This document shows positions 25,988 to 37,142 of a stretch of DNA of 64,000 nt, one piece after another. Source of the DNA: JAGPCK01 sp041675505 (GTDB lineage Bacteria > Bacteroidota > Bacteroidia > UKL13-3); assembly GCA_041675505.1 (NCBI GenBank), contig JBAYTR010000015.1:1-64000 (forward strand), in the 5' to 3' direction. Every line of letters starts with the position of its first letter. The stretch's first letter is position 1. The position numbers were made by a program, and so were the translations under genes. The notes beneath the pieces are model-generated. The model did not search any database and was not told the DNA's origin. It was given only the letters and a program-made list of their open reading frames with translations.

Positions 25988-27964
25988 ATGGATTTTCAAA
26001 AGAAATATTACGACAACGATTTGTTGTTGCGTTTATACAAGGGCATTCTAAAGCCTCGCATGATTGAAGAAAAAATGCTCATACTGCTGCGTCAGGGTAA
26101 AGTGAGCAAATGGTTTTCTGGTATTGGGCAAGAGGCTATTTCTGCCGGAGCCACATTGGCTTTAGAGAAAGAAGAATACATTTTGCCATTGCACCGCAAC
26201 CTGGGTGTGTTTACCAACCGCGATATTCCGTTAACCAAATTACTTGCACAATGGCAGGGAAAGTTCAGCGGTTTCAGTAAAGGGCGTGAACGATCTTTTC
26301 ACTTTGGCACCAATGAATACCACATTGTGGGTATGATTTCTCACTTGGGTGCGATGCTGGGCGTGGCTGATGGTATTGCACTCGCAGGCCTACTCAAAGA
26401 AGAAAAAAAGGTGGCTCTGGTTTTTTCCGGTGATGGCGGAGCAAGCGAAGGAGATTTTCATGAAGCGTTAAATACTGCTGCGGTATGGGAACTGCCGGTA
26501 ATATTTTTAGTAGAGAACAACGGTTACGGATTATCTACACCCAGCAATGAGCAGTTTCGTTGCAGGCGATTTATTGATAAAGGTATCGGCTACGGCATGG
26601 AAGTATCACAAGTAGATGGCAACAATGTGCTGGCCGTTTACGATGCTGTTAAAAATCTCGCAGTATCCATGCGTCACAAGCCTCGCCCGGTGTTGCTGGA
26701 GTGCATGACTTTCCGTATGCGCGGGCATGAAGAGGCTTCAGGTACTAAATATGTTCCGCAGGAGTTGTTTGATGAATGGGGCAAAAAAGATCCGCTCAGC
26801 AACTTTGAAGCATACTTACTGGAACAAAATATTCTTACACCTGAACTGATAGAAACATACCGCAACGAAATTAAAAACGAAATTGACCACGCGGTTGAGG
26901 AAGTGTTTGCACAACCCGATATTATACCGGATACCGCTTATGAAATGGCCGATGTGTATGCACCACATGTGCAGGTGGTGAGTGAACCGGCTACGGATAA
27001 AAAGAGTCCTAAAAGGTTGATTGACGCAGTGTCTGACGGTTTACGTCAGGCTATGGAGAAACACAATAACCTGGTGTTAATGGGACAAGACATTGCAGAA
27101 TACGGAGGTGTGTTTAAAGCCACACAAGGATTTGTTGAGCAGTTTGGCAAAGGACGGGTACGCAATACTCCCTTGTGTGAAAGTGCCATCATAGGTTCGG
27201 CTTACGGACTTTCCATCAAAGGCATGAAGGCGATGGTAGAAATGCAGTTTGCTGATTTTGTAACCTGCGGATTTAATCAGATAATCAATAACCTCGCTAA
27301 ATCACATTACCGCTGGGCACAGCCTGCAGATGTGGTGGTGCGTATGCCCACAGGTGCTGGCGTGGGTGCGGGCCCTTTTCATTCGCAAAGCAATGAAGCC
27401 TGGTTCTTTCATACTCCCGGATTAAAAGTACTTTATCCTTCTACCCCTGCTGATGCCAAAGGTTTGTTACTTGCTGCTTTTGAAGACCCCAACCCGGTGC
27501 TTTTTTTCGAACACAAAGCCATGTACAGAAGTTTTGAGGAAGACGTGTTCGATGACTACTACACCATTGAAATAGGTAAAGCCAAAACAGTGAAAGAAGG
27601 AAATGAAGTAAGCATTATCACTTACGGAGCAGCCGTGCATTGGGCCCTGGAAGTTTGCAAAGAGTCGGGCATTGATGCTGATATTATTGACCTGCGTTCT
27701 TTATTGCCCTGGGATAAAACAGCCGTAGAAACCAGTGTAAACAAAACGGGTAAGGCCATAGTGTTTCATGAAGACTGCGAAACAGGCGGAATAGGTGCCG
27801 AGATTGCCGCACACATTGGCAAACATTGCTTTAAGAAATTAGATGCTCCTGTTTACCGCACAGGCAGTTTGGATACCCCCGTACCTTTTGCTGTTTCATT
27901 GGAACAAAACTTTTTACCCAAAGAACGCTTTAAGAAAGACTTGCTGGAGTTGATGAGTTTTTGA
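25988..27964 (+). CDS. 2-oxoacid dehydrogenase E1, alpha and beta subunits fused
   Basis: This 658-aa single chain joins E1 alpha (to ~residue 330) and E1 beta (from KRLIDAVSDGLRQAME). The thiamin-diphosphate motif GDGGASEGDFHEA...NNGYGLST starts at about residue 148, and the beta half carries GQDIAEYGGVFK, the MPTGAGVGAGPFHSQS segment and GSLDTPVP. It decarboxylates a 2-oxoacid (pyruvate or a branched-chain acid) and passes the acyl group to lipoyl-E2. A lipoyl E2 is encoded at 35.8-37.0 kb. I use ATG 25988, not the TTG at 25979. Which oxoacid it uses is not determined. Confidence 0.9.
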   Translation: MDFQKKYYDNDLLLRLYKGILKPRMIEEKMLILLRQGKVSKWFSGIGQEAISAGATLALEKEEYILPLHRNLGVFTNRDIPLTKLLAQWQGKFSGFSKGRERSFHFGTNEYHIVGMISHLGAMLGVADGIALAGLLKEEKKVALVFSGDGGASEGDFHEALNTAAVWELPVIFLVENNGYGLSTPSNEQFRCRRFIDKGIGYGMEVSQVDGNNVLAVYDAVKNLAVSMRHKPRPVLLECMTFRMRGHEEASGTKYVPQELFDEWGKKDPLSNFEAYLLEQNILTPELIETYRNEIKNEIDHAVEEVFAQPDIIPDTAYEMADVYAPHVQVVSEPATDKKSPKRLIDAVSDGLRQAMEKHNNLVLMGQDIAEYGGVFKATQGFVEQFGKGRVRNTPLCESAIIGSAYGLSIKGMKAMVEMQFADFVTCGFNQIINNLAKSHYRWAQPADVVVRMPTGAGVGAGPFHSQSNEAWFFHTPGLKVLYPSTPADAKGLLLAAFEDPNPVLFFEHKAMYRSFEEDVFDDYYTIEIGKAKTVKEGNEVSIITYGAAVHWALEVCKESGIDADIIDLRSLLPWDKTAVETSVNKTGKAIVFHEDCETGGIGAEIAAHIGKHCFKKLDAPVYRTGSLDTPVPFAVSLEQNFLPKERFKKDLLELMSF

Positions 27965-27974
27965 GTTGAGGGCA

Positions 27975-29306
27975 TTAGTGTTTAACAAGAACTTTCATTA
28001 AACTTAATGGAGACCCTTTAAGCAAGTAAAGTCCATCAGGTAGTGCAGAGGTGTCAAACGAAGTATAGCTTGTAGTCTTTTCTTTTGTTGGTACACTCAC
28101 TATAGCACCGGATGAATTGAACCATTCTACTTTAAGTATGTCTTGTGTATTTTCAACAACTAAAATATCATTTGCTGGATTAGGGTAAATTCGACAGTTT
28201 AGAGCTTCAGGAGTTTTGTTCAATAGCAATGGATTTTGTAAATAACGAAGTTCGATTTTATAGTAGTTTTTATATTCACCATTATCATCAGGCTGCGAAT
28301 AGGTAACTTGTTTTAAATAACCCGTAATGCTGTCATACTGGTAATTTACCAAATCATTGAAGTTCACAAATACACTATCAATTTTTCTTCTTGATAGAAT
28401 GGAGTGGCTTTCTATCCGCCAGCCACTGGAGGTTGGGGTGTATGATAATCCCCAAATAGATTCGAAATAAAAAGTATCGTTTGTTTGATTGTTCAAACGG
28501 TAAGATTGATAAGACGATAATCGCCCACTCTCCTCATAATTAAACGTGTAATGATTTGAAAGCCAGTTTTCACTAATTGGTTTAGTGGTTATTTGCAGAT
28601 TAATCAACCTTCCTTCCGAATCATAAATAAAACTTTCTCTCTGTTTTTCTGAGTCTATCCGCTCAACAGCTTTATTGGCATTGTAGTGATAGATTGTGTT
28701 GTCATTTATAGTATCTGCAAAACGTGAGTAAACTCTGCTTTCACTTTTTATTGCAGCTGTAAAGTTGCCGGGATAATAATAAAAAGTGTCTGCTTTGAAT
28801 AAAGTCACAGAGTAGTATAGAGGAAAGCCAGGGAAAAGTGATGCACTAAAAATTGAGCGAGTTTTTAAACGGTTGTTTGTGTAGGTGTAATTTGCTTTGT
28901 ACTCCTCTGTATTTTGAGGGAATTTGGCCAAGCGGTGCTCGCTCATTAATCGGTTTCCGCTCCATATATAAACCGTACTATCGTATAAAGAGTTATTGAT
29001 AGTAGCACTGGAAACGGTTATGTGTGACTGATTATCGTAGTAGTAAATGTTTTCAAAGAGAGTAGTCCATTGCTGATTGGTGTTGAGGTTATAATTAGTT
29101 TTTAATACAACCACATTTTTATACGGTATAAAAGAATTTACAATAGAATCAAGCGGATGGGGGAACTTATCAGGCGAAGGATTGAAACGTTGATTGGAAC
29201 AAACGTAATTATTAGTAATTAATTGGCCAGATAAAATTTGAGCCGATACACTCTTGTTATTATAAAGCAGAAGTATTAACAGAAATACAAGATGATTTTT
29301 TCTCAT
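27975..29306 (-). CDS. secreted protein with T9SS type A sorting domain
   Basis: A 443-aa protein with a signal peptide (ending near VSAQ) and a Tyr/Asn/Ser-rich body that contains many YD/YN strands like those of Bacteroidota RHS-like or repeat proteins (INLQITTK, FNYEESGRLSSYQS). The last ~80 residues (IYPNPANDILVV...GLYLLKG...KVLVKH) are a type IX secretion sorting domain, so it is exported across the outer membrane and then cleaved or attached. The function is unknown. It converges on the E1 gene with a 10-base gap. Confidence 0.75.
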   Translation of the reverse strand: MRKNHLVFLLILLLYNNKSVSAQILSGQLITNNYVCSNQRFNPSPDKFPHPLDSIVNSFIPYKNVVVLKTNYNLNTNQQWTTLFENIYYYDNQSHITVSSATINNSLYDSTVYIWSGNRLMSEHRLAKFPQNTEEYKANYTYTNNRLKTRSIFSASLFPGFPLYYSVTLFKADTFYYYPGNFTAAIKSESRVYSRFADTINDNTIYHYNANKAVERIDSEKQRESFIYDSEGRLINLQITTKPISENWLSNHYTFNYEESGRLSSYQSYRLNNQTNDTFYFESIWGLSYTPTSSGWRIESHSILSRRKIDSVFVNFNDLVNYQYDSITGYLKQVTYSQPDDNGEYKNYYKIELRYLQNPLLLNKTPEALNCRIYPNPANDILVVENTQDILKVEWFNSSGAIVSVPTKEKTTSYTSFDTSALPDGLYLLKGSPLSLMKVLVKH

Positions 29307-29390
29307 TACAGGGCAACAGTTAATTCAAAGATACAAGAATGATTTTATAGGTTGCTTGTTAATACAAATGTGACATTTTAAGTTCAAGTG

Positions 29391-29831
29391 TTACCTCACC
29401 AACCTGCGGTGGTAGTTAATTTGTCCCAAGTGGTAGTTGAAGTGCGACACCAAAAGCAGCAGGTACCATTCGGTAGTTTGTTTGCCTTTAAAATCAAAAG
29501 GGTATTCTTGTTTCAGTTGTTCCGCAGTCAGGGGGGGAAGCACTTGCCCCATCATTGTTTTGGTAGAAGCAATTGCAGAAAGTAATTCTGTACGCGTAAT
29601 GTTCTTGTTACTGAATTCTGCATCACGGTTACGCACATAAGCTGTGTGACCCAGTGTTGTCCCGATGTAATGGTTGAGGTTACCCAGAAGGTGCAGGCAA
29701 AGGTTGCCACCTGAATTGCTGATACCCTCCGTTGTTAACCAAAGTTGTTCTTCGTTGGTGTAAGCAGCAATTTCTGTTTCCAGTTGCTGAAGGCCGTTGA
29801 GGTAAATTTCTGTTAAAGCAGTTGTATTCAT
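29391..29831 (-). CDS. DinB-like four-helix-bundle protein
   Basis: This 146-aa protein fits the DinB/YfiT metal-dependent four-helix fold. Its likely metal-binding histidines are in LGNLNHYIG (around residue 54) and SHFNYHLGQINYHRR near the C-terminus. Relatives act as thiol-dependent transferases or hydrolases. No partner is evident; it lies 14 bases downstream of xerD on the same strand. Confidence 0.72.
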   Translation of the reverse strand: MNTTALTEIYLNGLQQLETEIAAYTNEEQLWLTTEGISNSGGNLCLHLLGNLNHYIGTTLGHTAYVRNRDAEFSNKNITRTELLSAIASTKTMMGQVLPPLTAEQLKQEYPFDFKGKQTTEWYLLLLVSHFNYHLGQINYHRRLVR

Positions 29832-29845
29832 GGTTGTTTTGTGTT

Positions 29846-30745
29846 TTATGCCCTTGGGTGAAACTGCATCAGGGTTTCGCGCAGATACTCGCGGTCCAGA
29901 TGCGTGTAAATCTCAGTAGTGGTTATGCTTTCATGTCCCAGCATTTGTTGTACGGCACGCAGGTCGGCACCGCCTTCTACTAAAGCTGTAGCAAAAGAAT
30001 GCCTGAAGGTGTGCGGGCTGATATTTTTCTTTAACCCGATTTCTTGAGCCAGTTGTTTGATGATGTAAAAGATCATTCCACGGCTCATTTTACTTCCTCT
30101 GCGGTTAAGAAAAAGAATGTCGGAGTTGCCTGCTTTTATTTCCAGGTGATTGCGCACGTTGTCTTTGTATAAACGAATAGCCTTAATAGCTGATTGGCCA
30201 ATAGGCACCAAACGTTCCTTGTCACCTTTTCCGGTTACCTTCACAAATTCATCATCAAAAAAGATGTGACTTATTTGCAGGTTCACGGTTTCACTCACCC
30301 GCAATCCGCAGCTGAACATGGTTTCTAAAATAGCCTTATTGCGCATGCCTTCCGGCTTGCTCAAATCAATGGCAGCAATCAGCAGGTCAATCTCACTTAC
30401 GGCCAGCACATCAGGTAAGTGCCGGATGGTTTTGGGTGCCTCCAGCAATTCAGTGGGTGTTTTTTTCAGTACATCTTCAATCAACAGGTATTTGTAAAAA
30501 GATTTTAATCCGCTGATGATACGGGCTTGCGAAGTAGCTGTCATGCCCAGTTCATTAATCCACCTAATAAATTCGGTAAGGTCTTCGTAGGTTACATTCT
30601 CAGGCGTGCGTTCCAGTTTTTTGTGAGCAAAAAATTGCAATAGCTTTTCTACATCATGCAGGTAAGCTTCCATACTGTTGTGTGAAAGCGATTTCTCCAG
30701 CTGCAACCAGGAGCGGTAACCTTTGAGGTAACTTTGCCAGTTCAA
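29846..30745 (-). CDS. xerD: tyrosine recombinase XerD
   Basis: A 299-aa site-specific recombinase that resolves chromosome dimers at dif with XerC. The N-terminal SAM-like core-binding domain runs from about residue 1 to 95. The catalytic set is intact: Arg in FSCGLRVSE, HTFRHSFA (His-x2-Arg), His in LGHESI, and the nucleophile Tyr in EIYTHLD. The start seems to be TTG at 30745, since the only later ATG would delete part of the N-domain. Upstream gene aroQ is divergent. A phage-type integrase is unlikely in this setting. Confidence 0.9.
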   Translation of the reverse strand: MNWQSYLKGYRSWLQLEKSLSHNSMEAYLHDVEKLLQFFAHKKLERTPENVTYEDLTEFIRWINELGMTATSQARIISGLKSFYKYLLIEDVLKKTPTELLEAPKTIRHLPDVLAVSEIDLLIAAIDLSKPEGMRNKAILETMFSCGLRVSETVNLQISHIFFDDEFVKVTGKGDKERLVPIGQSAIKAIRLYKDNVRNHLEIKAGNSDILFLNRRGSKMSRGMIFYIIKQLAQEIGLKKNISPHTFRHSFATALVEGGADLRAVQQMLGHESITTTEIYTHLDREYLRETLMQFHPRA

Positions 30746-30813
30746 TGTACAGGTGATTATTTTTGTAACGTGTATGCGAAGTTCGGGTTTTTCAGTACTA
30801 TTGTTTAACGATA

Positions 30814-31236
30814 ATGAAGATAATAATCATCAACGGACCCAACCTCAATTTATTGGGTAAACGTGAACCGGACATTTACGGTAGCGAAACCTTTGAGTCT
30901 TTTTTTGAAAAACTCAGCAAAGAATTCAGCGGTGTAACATTGGAGTATTACCAAAGTAATGTAGAGGGGGAGCTCATCAACCAATTGCAAGCAACGGGTT
31001 TTAGCTATGACGGTATTATACTGAATGCAGGCGGGTACACCCACACTTCAGTAGCTTTAGCCGATGCTGTAGCGGCTATTTCGACCCCCGTCATTGAGGT
31101 ACACATCAGCAACATTTTTGCGCGGGAAGAATACCGACATATTTCCTTGTTGTCTAAACACTGCATTGGCATTATCAGCGGGTTGGGTTTAAACGGCTAC
31201 CGGTGTGCCCTGCAACATTTTATTTCCTTAAAGTAG
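30814..31236 (+). CDS. aroQ: type II 3-dehydroquinate dehydratase
   Basis: The 140-aa enzyme dehydrates 3-dehydroquinate to 3-dehydroshikimate in aromatic amino acid synthesis. NGPNLNLLGKREPDIYG (with the active-site Arg and Tyr), NAGGYTHTSVALADA and EVHISN (His) are conserved in order. Length is standard for the dodecameric type II form. Confidence 0.95.
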   Translation: MKIIIINGPNLNLLGKREPDIYGSETFESFFEKLSKEFSGVTLEYYQSNVEGELINQLQATGFSYDGIILNAGGYTHTSVALADAVAAISTPVIEVHISNIFAREEYRHISLLSKHCIGIISGLGLNGYRCALQHFISLK

Positions 31237-31255
31237 GAATTTCAACGGATTACCC

Positions 31256-31263
31256 TATTTTTG
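31256..31263 (+). promoter_or_regulatory. candidate -7 box (TATTTTTG)
   Basis: TAnnTTTG match 20 bases upstream of the ATG at 31284. Its presence supports starting this gene at 31284, independent of aroQ. Confidence 0.5.
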
Positions 31264-31283
31264 ATAGACCAAATCCCAAGTCT

Positions 31284-31976
31284 ATGTTACACAGATACTT
31301 GTTCTTAGCTTTAGGCTGTATGCTTTTCAGTTTCTCCGCAGCATTTGCGCAGGCTTTTCGTAAGGGCTCCTTACTGGTGAGTATATCCGGAGGCGATACG
31401 TATGCCAACTTTAGTACCTGCAACAGAGGTAACGGTGAAGTTAAAGGGGAAAATCAGAATATGGATGGCATACGCGATCCGCTCATCATTGAATATGGTA
31501 TTACCGACCAGATAGGTATTGGTTTCAGTTCAGGAGTGGATTATTATAAAGTTGACCCGGTTGCCTTTTATGGATTTCAATCTGCACATGAAAAAGTGAG
31601 AATAGCCACTAAAGAAATTACCGGAGATGTGAACTACCACTTTTTTACCAGCAATGTAATTGACCTTTCCTGCTATGGTTCTTTAGGATTGTTTAACACC
31701 TCATTTGAAGACAAAACAATGGGCAACAACAAAAACAAAAGTACCGGAGGTATTGCCCGTGCCGGTACACGTGCCAGAGTGTATGTTTACAAAGGTTTAG
31801 CTGTAATGTTTATGTTCAGTACATTTACCTCATCCGCTACAGCAAAATACAGCAACAGCACTGAAACCACAGCAGGAAAAGCATACAATACCAACATTAA
31901 AGGATATGCAACAGAGTTTGGCCTCAGCTACCACATTAAGCCCAAACTGCCCAAAGGTCCCGCGCTGAAAAAGTAA
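31284..31976 (+). CDS. putative outer-membrane beta-barrel protein
   Basis: This 230-aa protein has a signal peptide (ending near AAFAQ) and a Gly/Tyr-rich body with amphipathic strands (IGIGFSSGVDYYK, GDVNYHFFTSNVID, CYGSLGLFNT, YATEFGLSYHIK) like an OMP_b-brl barrel. Residues 40-75 contain many Asn and Gly. No named family is recognisable. I reject the longer open frame from 31203, which starts inside aroQ. It converges on the TonB-like gene with a one-base gap. Confidence 0.6.
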   Translation: MLHRYLFLALGCMLFSFSAAFAQAFRKGSLLVSISGGDTYANFSTCNRGNGEVKGENQNMDGIRDPLIIEYGITDQIGIGFSSGVDYYKVDPVAFYGFQSAHEKVRIATKEITGDVNYHFFTSNVIDLSCYGSLGLFNTSFEDKTMGNNKNKSTGGIARAGTRARVYVYKGLAVMFMFSTFTSSATAKYSNSTETTAGKAYNTNIKGYATEFGLSYHIKPKLPKGPALKK

Positions 31977-31977
31977 A

Positions 31978-32712
31978 CTATTTTTTAATGTCTGCGGGTA
32001 AACTGAACTTGACCGAAATAAAATAGGTTGACTCTACCGGAATACGGTTTCTTTTAGCAGGTTCAAAAGGAGGGAGCGATTTTATCAGACGCATAGCTTC
32101 CTTATCGCACTCTTTGCTTATCCCTTTTAAAATCTCAATTTTTATCACCTTACCCTTAGCATCAATTACTGCATTGGCGATAACAGTTCCTTCTGTACTG
32201 TCCTTACGGGCCTTTTTAGGGTACTTGAGGTGGTCATCCAGGTAATGTGCAAGGGCTGTTTCGCCTCCTATAAACTTCGGCCCGATGAAATTGTCTTTTG
32301 TTGCATTGCTGTCTTCTCCCTGCAATTGAAAGGCAACAGGCAGGTTAAACTGTACACGTACCAGTTTTCCGTTTTGTTTGCCAGGTTGCCACAACGGCAT
32401 TTTCAGCAGTACACGCTCAACTTCTTCATCACAACCCCAACCCAGTTTTTTCAGCAATTTAATATCACTCAAACTCCCATCGGTATTTACAATAAAAGAA
32501 GCTACTACACGACCTTGTATAGAGTTTTCAATAGCCGCTTTGGGGTAGCGGATGTTGGAGGAAATAAATTTCATCATGGCCTCTTGTCCTCCGGGAAACT
32601 CAGGCATATTTTCTACCAACAACAACACAGTTGTATCAGCAGTAGGTGCCCCTTGTGCCTGTATTTTAGCAGACACAGTTATACCTAACAGCAACAGAAA
32701 AAAATATTTCAT
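31978..32712 (-). CDS. periplasmic protein with two TonB C-terminal domains
   Basis: The 244-aa product has a signal peptide (to about IQAQG) and two TonB_C modules. Each follows the form YPKAAIENSIQGRVVASFIVNTDG...KLGWGCDEEVERVLLKMPLWQPGKQNG and YPKKARKDSTEGTVIANAVIDAKG...ISKECDKEAMRLIKSLPPFEPAKRN. Canonical TonB has one such domain on a membrane anchor with a Pro-rich spacer; here neither a TM helix after the signal nor a Pro-rich spacer is seen. It may be a soluble or lipid-free TonB-like adaptor or a decoy. It overlaps the glycosyltransferase gene upstream by 4 bases. Confidence 0.78.
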   Translation of the reverse strand: MKYFFLLLLGITVSAKIQAQGAPTADTTVLLLVENMPEFPGGQEAMMKFISSNIRYPKAAIENSIQGRVVASFIVNTDGSLSDIKLLKKLGWGCDEEVERVLLKMPLWQPGKQNGKLVRVQFNLPVAFQLQGEDSNATKDNFIGPKFIGGETALAHYLDDHLKYPKKARKDSTEGTVIANAVIDAKGKVIKIEILKGISKECDKEAMRLIKSLPPFEPAKRNRIPVESTYFISVKFSLPADIKK

Positions 32713-33731
32713 AAACTTTTAAATGTATGTTTTTGGAGAATAAAATAACGGAACACAATACTGAAATGGTATAATCCGGATAATGGGGCAGATCTTTTTT
32801 TAAGCGGGCGTATTTTTTCTCTCAGTTGTTGCCACTTTTTCAGCTGAAAGAAAAAATCAGCATGAGCGCGGTGCACGGCCCAACTGTGGTCGCGCTCACC
32901 TTTTGAAAGAAAATGTATCGAAGCCAACAGGTCAAGCCAGGAGCGTACAAAAATGACCCACCACAGTTTTTGTGCAGGCAGATTTTTGTAAAGCATAATC
33001 AGCGAATTGCGAAAGTTGAGGTAGGTTTTGTGCGCATTGATTTTATCCAAAGTTCCTCCACCCACATGGTACACCTGCGATTGGGGAATTGCCCAAATCT
33101 CATGTCCCATCAGTTGCAGGCGCCAACACAAATCAATCTCTTCCATGTGTGCAAAAAAGTGTTCGTCAAATCCACCGGCAGCATGAAACAACTCTGCGCG
33201 TATAAACAGGCAAGCACCTGTTGACCAAAATACAGGTGCAGCTTCATCATACTGATTCAAATCGGCTTCCAGTGTGTTGAATATTCTTCCCCTGCAAAAA
33301 GGAAAGCCGTAAGCATCAAGCATACCTCCGCTGGCACCGGCATATTCAAAACTTCCTTTGTTGTGGTAATCGAGCATTTTGGGTTGAGCAGCGGCAATGG
33401 CTTTATTTTTTTCCATGGCTTCAATTACCGGTTCTATCCAGTTGGCAGGTACTTCAATGTCGTTGTTAAGCAACACATAGTAGTCTGCCTGCACGTGTTT
33501 AAGCGCGTGGTTGTAGCCCCCGGCATAGCCGTAGTTCGCATCGTTGCGCACAACAGTTACTGTGGGAAAATGCTGTTGCACATATTCAACCGAACCATCA
33601 TCAGATGCATTATCAGCCAATACAATTTCCAGATTGGGGTAAGAAGAAGCCACTACTGACGGAAGAAAATTTTCCAGCAGGTGCTTACGGTTCCAGTGAA
33701 TAATTACTACAGCTACTTTTGGATAAGGCAT
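32709..33731 (-). CDS. family 2 glycosyltransferase
   Basis: This 340-aa GT-A glycosyltransferase has VVIIHWNRKHLLENFLPSV, an LADNASDDGS motif, and LLNNDIEV, which holds the metal/sugar-nucleotide DxD-type acidic site. The C-terminal region WRLQLMGHEIWAIPQSQVYHVGG is common in GT2 rhamnosyl-type enzymes. I use ATG 33731 rather than the TTG at 33740. It likely builds cell-surface glycan; donor and acceptor cannot be read. Downstream it overlaps the TonB-like gene by 4 bases. Confidence 0.85.
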   Translation of the reverse strand: MPYPKVAVVIIHWNRKHLLENFLPSVVASSYPNLEIVLADNASDDGSVEYVQQHFPTVTVVRNDANYGYAGGYNHALKHVQADYYVLLNNDIEVPANWIEPVIEAMEKNKAIAAAQPKMLDYHNKGSFEYAGASGGMLDAYGFPFCRGRIFNTLEADLNQYDEAAPVFWSTGACLFIRAELFHAAGGFDEHFFAHMEEIDLCWRLQLMGHEIWAIPQSQVYHVGGGTLDKINAHKTYLNFRNSLIMLYKNLPAQKLWWVIFVRSWLDLLASIHFLSKGERDHSWAVHRAHADFFFQLKKWQQLREKIRPLKKRSAPLSGLYHFSIVFRYFILQKHTFKSL

Positions 33732-33778
33732 GTTGAACAATTACTGCGAATCTGCGAAAAAAAAGGGGAAGCAGCAAG

Positions 33779-33827
33779 AGGGAAAGAGAAAGACCACTGA
33801 TTACACAATCTAAATGTAATCAGTGGT
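33779..33827 (-). terminator. strong hairpin after rho
   Basis: A perfect 13-base inverted repeat, 33793-33805 against 33815-33827 with a nine-base loop, lies just past the end of rho. In the direction of rho transcription it is followed by a pyrimidine-rich tract (CTTTCTCTTTC). It fits an intrinsic terminator with an imperfect T-tail. Confidence 0.6.
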
Positions 33828-33832
33828 AAATA

Positions 33833-35539
<1,707 letters not shown>

Positions 35540-35789
35540 GTCAGCACAATATCAAAATGAGTGAATATGTTTGGTTGAATAAAAAATACTTGGGTATGTT
35601 GTTTGAATTCTCGCTGCGTAAAATGTTCCGGTAAATGGGGTGAGATTTTATTGCGGGAGGAATTCAGAACAGAATTCGTATGCAATAGTAAACAATAGTT
35701 TTTACAATACAAAGGAAAGTTTGCGGCACATGGCCAAACGCTTTATTTAAACACATAAGCACCTGAACACACCAGCACCCTACGTTCAG

Positions 35790-37028
35790 CTACACCAAAA
35801 GTTTTACCGGATTTTCCAGTAACTCTTTCAGGGTTTGCAGGAAGGCTGAGCCTACAGCTCCGTCAACCGAGCGGTGGTCGCAACTTAAAGTTACCTTCAT
35901 TACGTGAGCAGCCTTAAACTGGCCATTCTCCACAATTACGGTTTCTTTAGCGGCACCTACAGCCAAGATGCAGGAATCGGGCGGGTTAATAATAGCAGTG
36001 AACTCGTCAATACCAAACATACCCAGGTTAGAGATAGTAAAAGTATTGCCTTCAAATTCCTGCGGTTGAAGTTTTTTGTTCTTTGCTTTATCAGCCAGCT
36101 CTTTCACCTCAGCACTGATGTGCGAAATGGATTTGTTGTCAGCAAATTTCACAACGGGTACAATCAGTCCGTCTTCAATAGCTACCGCTACGCCCACATG
36201 TATGTGGTGGTTCATGCGTATTTTATCTCCTAGCCAGCTGCTGTTGGCTTTGGGGTTTCTGCGAAGGGCAGCGGCAACAGCCTTGATGATGATATCATTG
36301 ACAGAAATTTTAACAGGGCTGAATTCGTTCATGGACTTACGCGCCTCCATTACCTTATCCATTTGAATGGACATGGTGAGGTAGAAATGCGGAGCCGTAT
36401 TTTTACTGTCGCTCAATCTGCGGGCAATGGTTTTACGCATTTGAGTAAGTGTGATGTCTTCATAACTTTCAGTACCCACTATCGAAGGCAGGCTGATGGT
36501 GGTTTTGTTGGCAACAGCTGCAGGAGCAAAATTTTCCACATCACGTTTCACTACACGGCCATTTTCACCACTACCGTGTACCGATGTAAGGTCAATACCC
36601 TTATCCTGAGCTAATTTCTTGGCTAATGGTGACGCTTTTAGGCGGGCATCTGAAGTTGAAGGAGTATTTACCGGAGCAGCAGGCGCAGGGCTTGATGAGG
36701 CAACCGGGGTACCGTTATTTTGAGGAGCAGTTTCTTTTTTGGCTTCAGCAGCAGGTGGAGCAGCAGATAATAAGGCGGATATATCTTCACCCGGAGTACC
36801 CACTACAGCTATAATGGAATCAACAGGAACGGATTGTCCTTTTTCGATACCAATGTGTAACAGGGTGCCTTTCACGTAGTTTTCCAACTCCATGGTAGCC
36901 TTATCGGTTTCTACTTCAGCCAGTATATCGCCTGATTTAACGGCATCGCCCACTTTTTTATGCCAGGCAACAATCACACCTTCGGTCATGGTGTCGCTCA
37001 TTTTGGGCATGCGTATTACTTCTGCCAT
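35790..37028 (-). CDS. 2-oxoacid dehydrogenase E2, dihydrolipoamide acyltransferase
   Basis: This 412-aa E2 has one N-terminal lipoyl domain (lipoyl Lys in ETDKATMELE), an Ala/Pro-rich linker, a peripheral-subunit-binding domain (ASPLAKKLAQDKGIDLTSVHGSGENGRVVKRDVE) and a C-terminal catalytic domain ending in SCDHRSVDGAVG (His-x3-Asp-Gly). It transfers the acyl group from lipoamide to CoA and forms the complex core. Its partner E1 may be the fused chain at 26 kb; E3 is not in this window. A single lipoyl domain is usual in Bacteroidota. Confidence 0.92.
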   Translation of the reverse strand: MAEVIRMPKMSDTMTEGVIVAWHKKVGDAVKSGDILAEVETDKATMELENYVKGTLLHIGIEKGQSVPVDSIIAVVGTPGEDISALLSAAPPAAEAKKETAPQNNGTPVASSSPAPAAPVNTPSTSDARLKASPLAKKLAQDKGIDLTSVHGSGENGRVVKRDVENFAPAAVANKTTISLPSIVGTESYEDITLTQMRKTIARRLSDSKNTAPHFYLTMSIQMDKVMEARKSMNEFSPVKISVNDIIIKAVAAALRRNPKANSSWLGDKIRMNHHIHVGVAVAIEDGLIVPVVKFADNKSISHISAEVKELADKAKNKKLQPQEFEGNTFTISNLGMFGIDEFTAIINPPDSCILAVGAAKETVIVENGQFKAAHVMKVTLSCDHRSVDGAVGSAFLQTLKELLENPVKLLV

Positions 37029-37142
37029 AATATTTTTTCAATTTTCAAGTGAGCAAAAATAAGCAGTATTTTGATTTTAACTACCTGTTGAAAACATAGC
37101 AGCCATTTTTATCCTCGAATTCCTCAATTTCGGAACATTATT

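Noticed and set aside
29846..30745. XerD as the integrase of a mobile element
   Set aside because: The surroundings are core genes, no repeats flank it, and the sequence fits housekeeping XerD.
31203..31283. N-terminal extension of the outer-membrane protein
   Set aside because: It lies inside aroQ and precedes a signal peptide beginning at ATG 31284.
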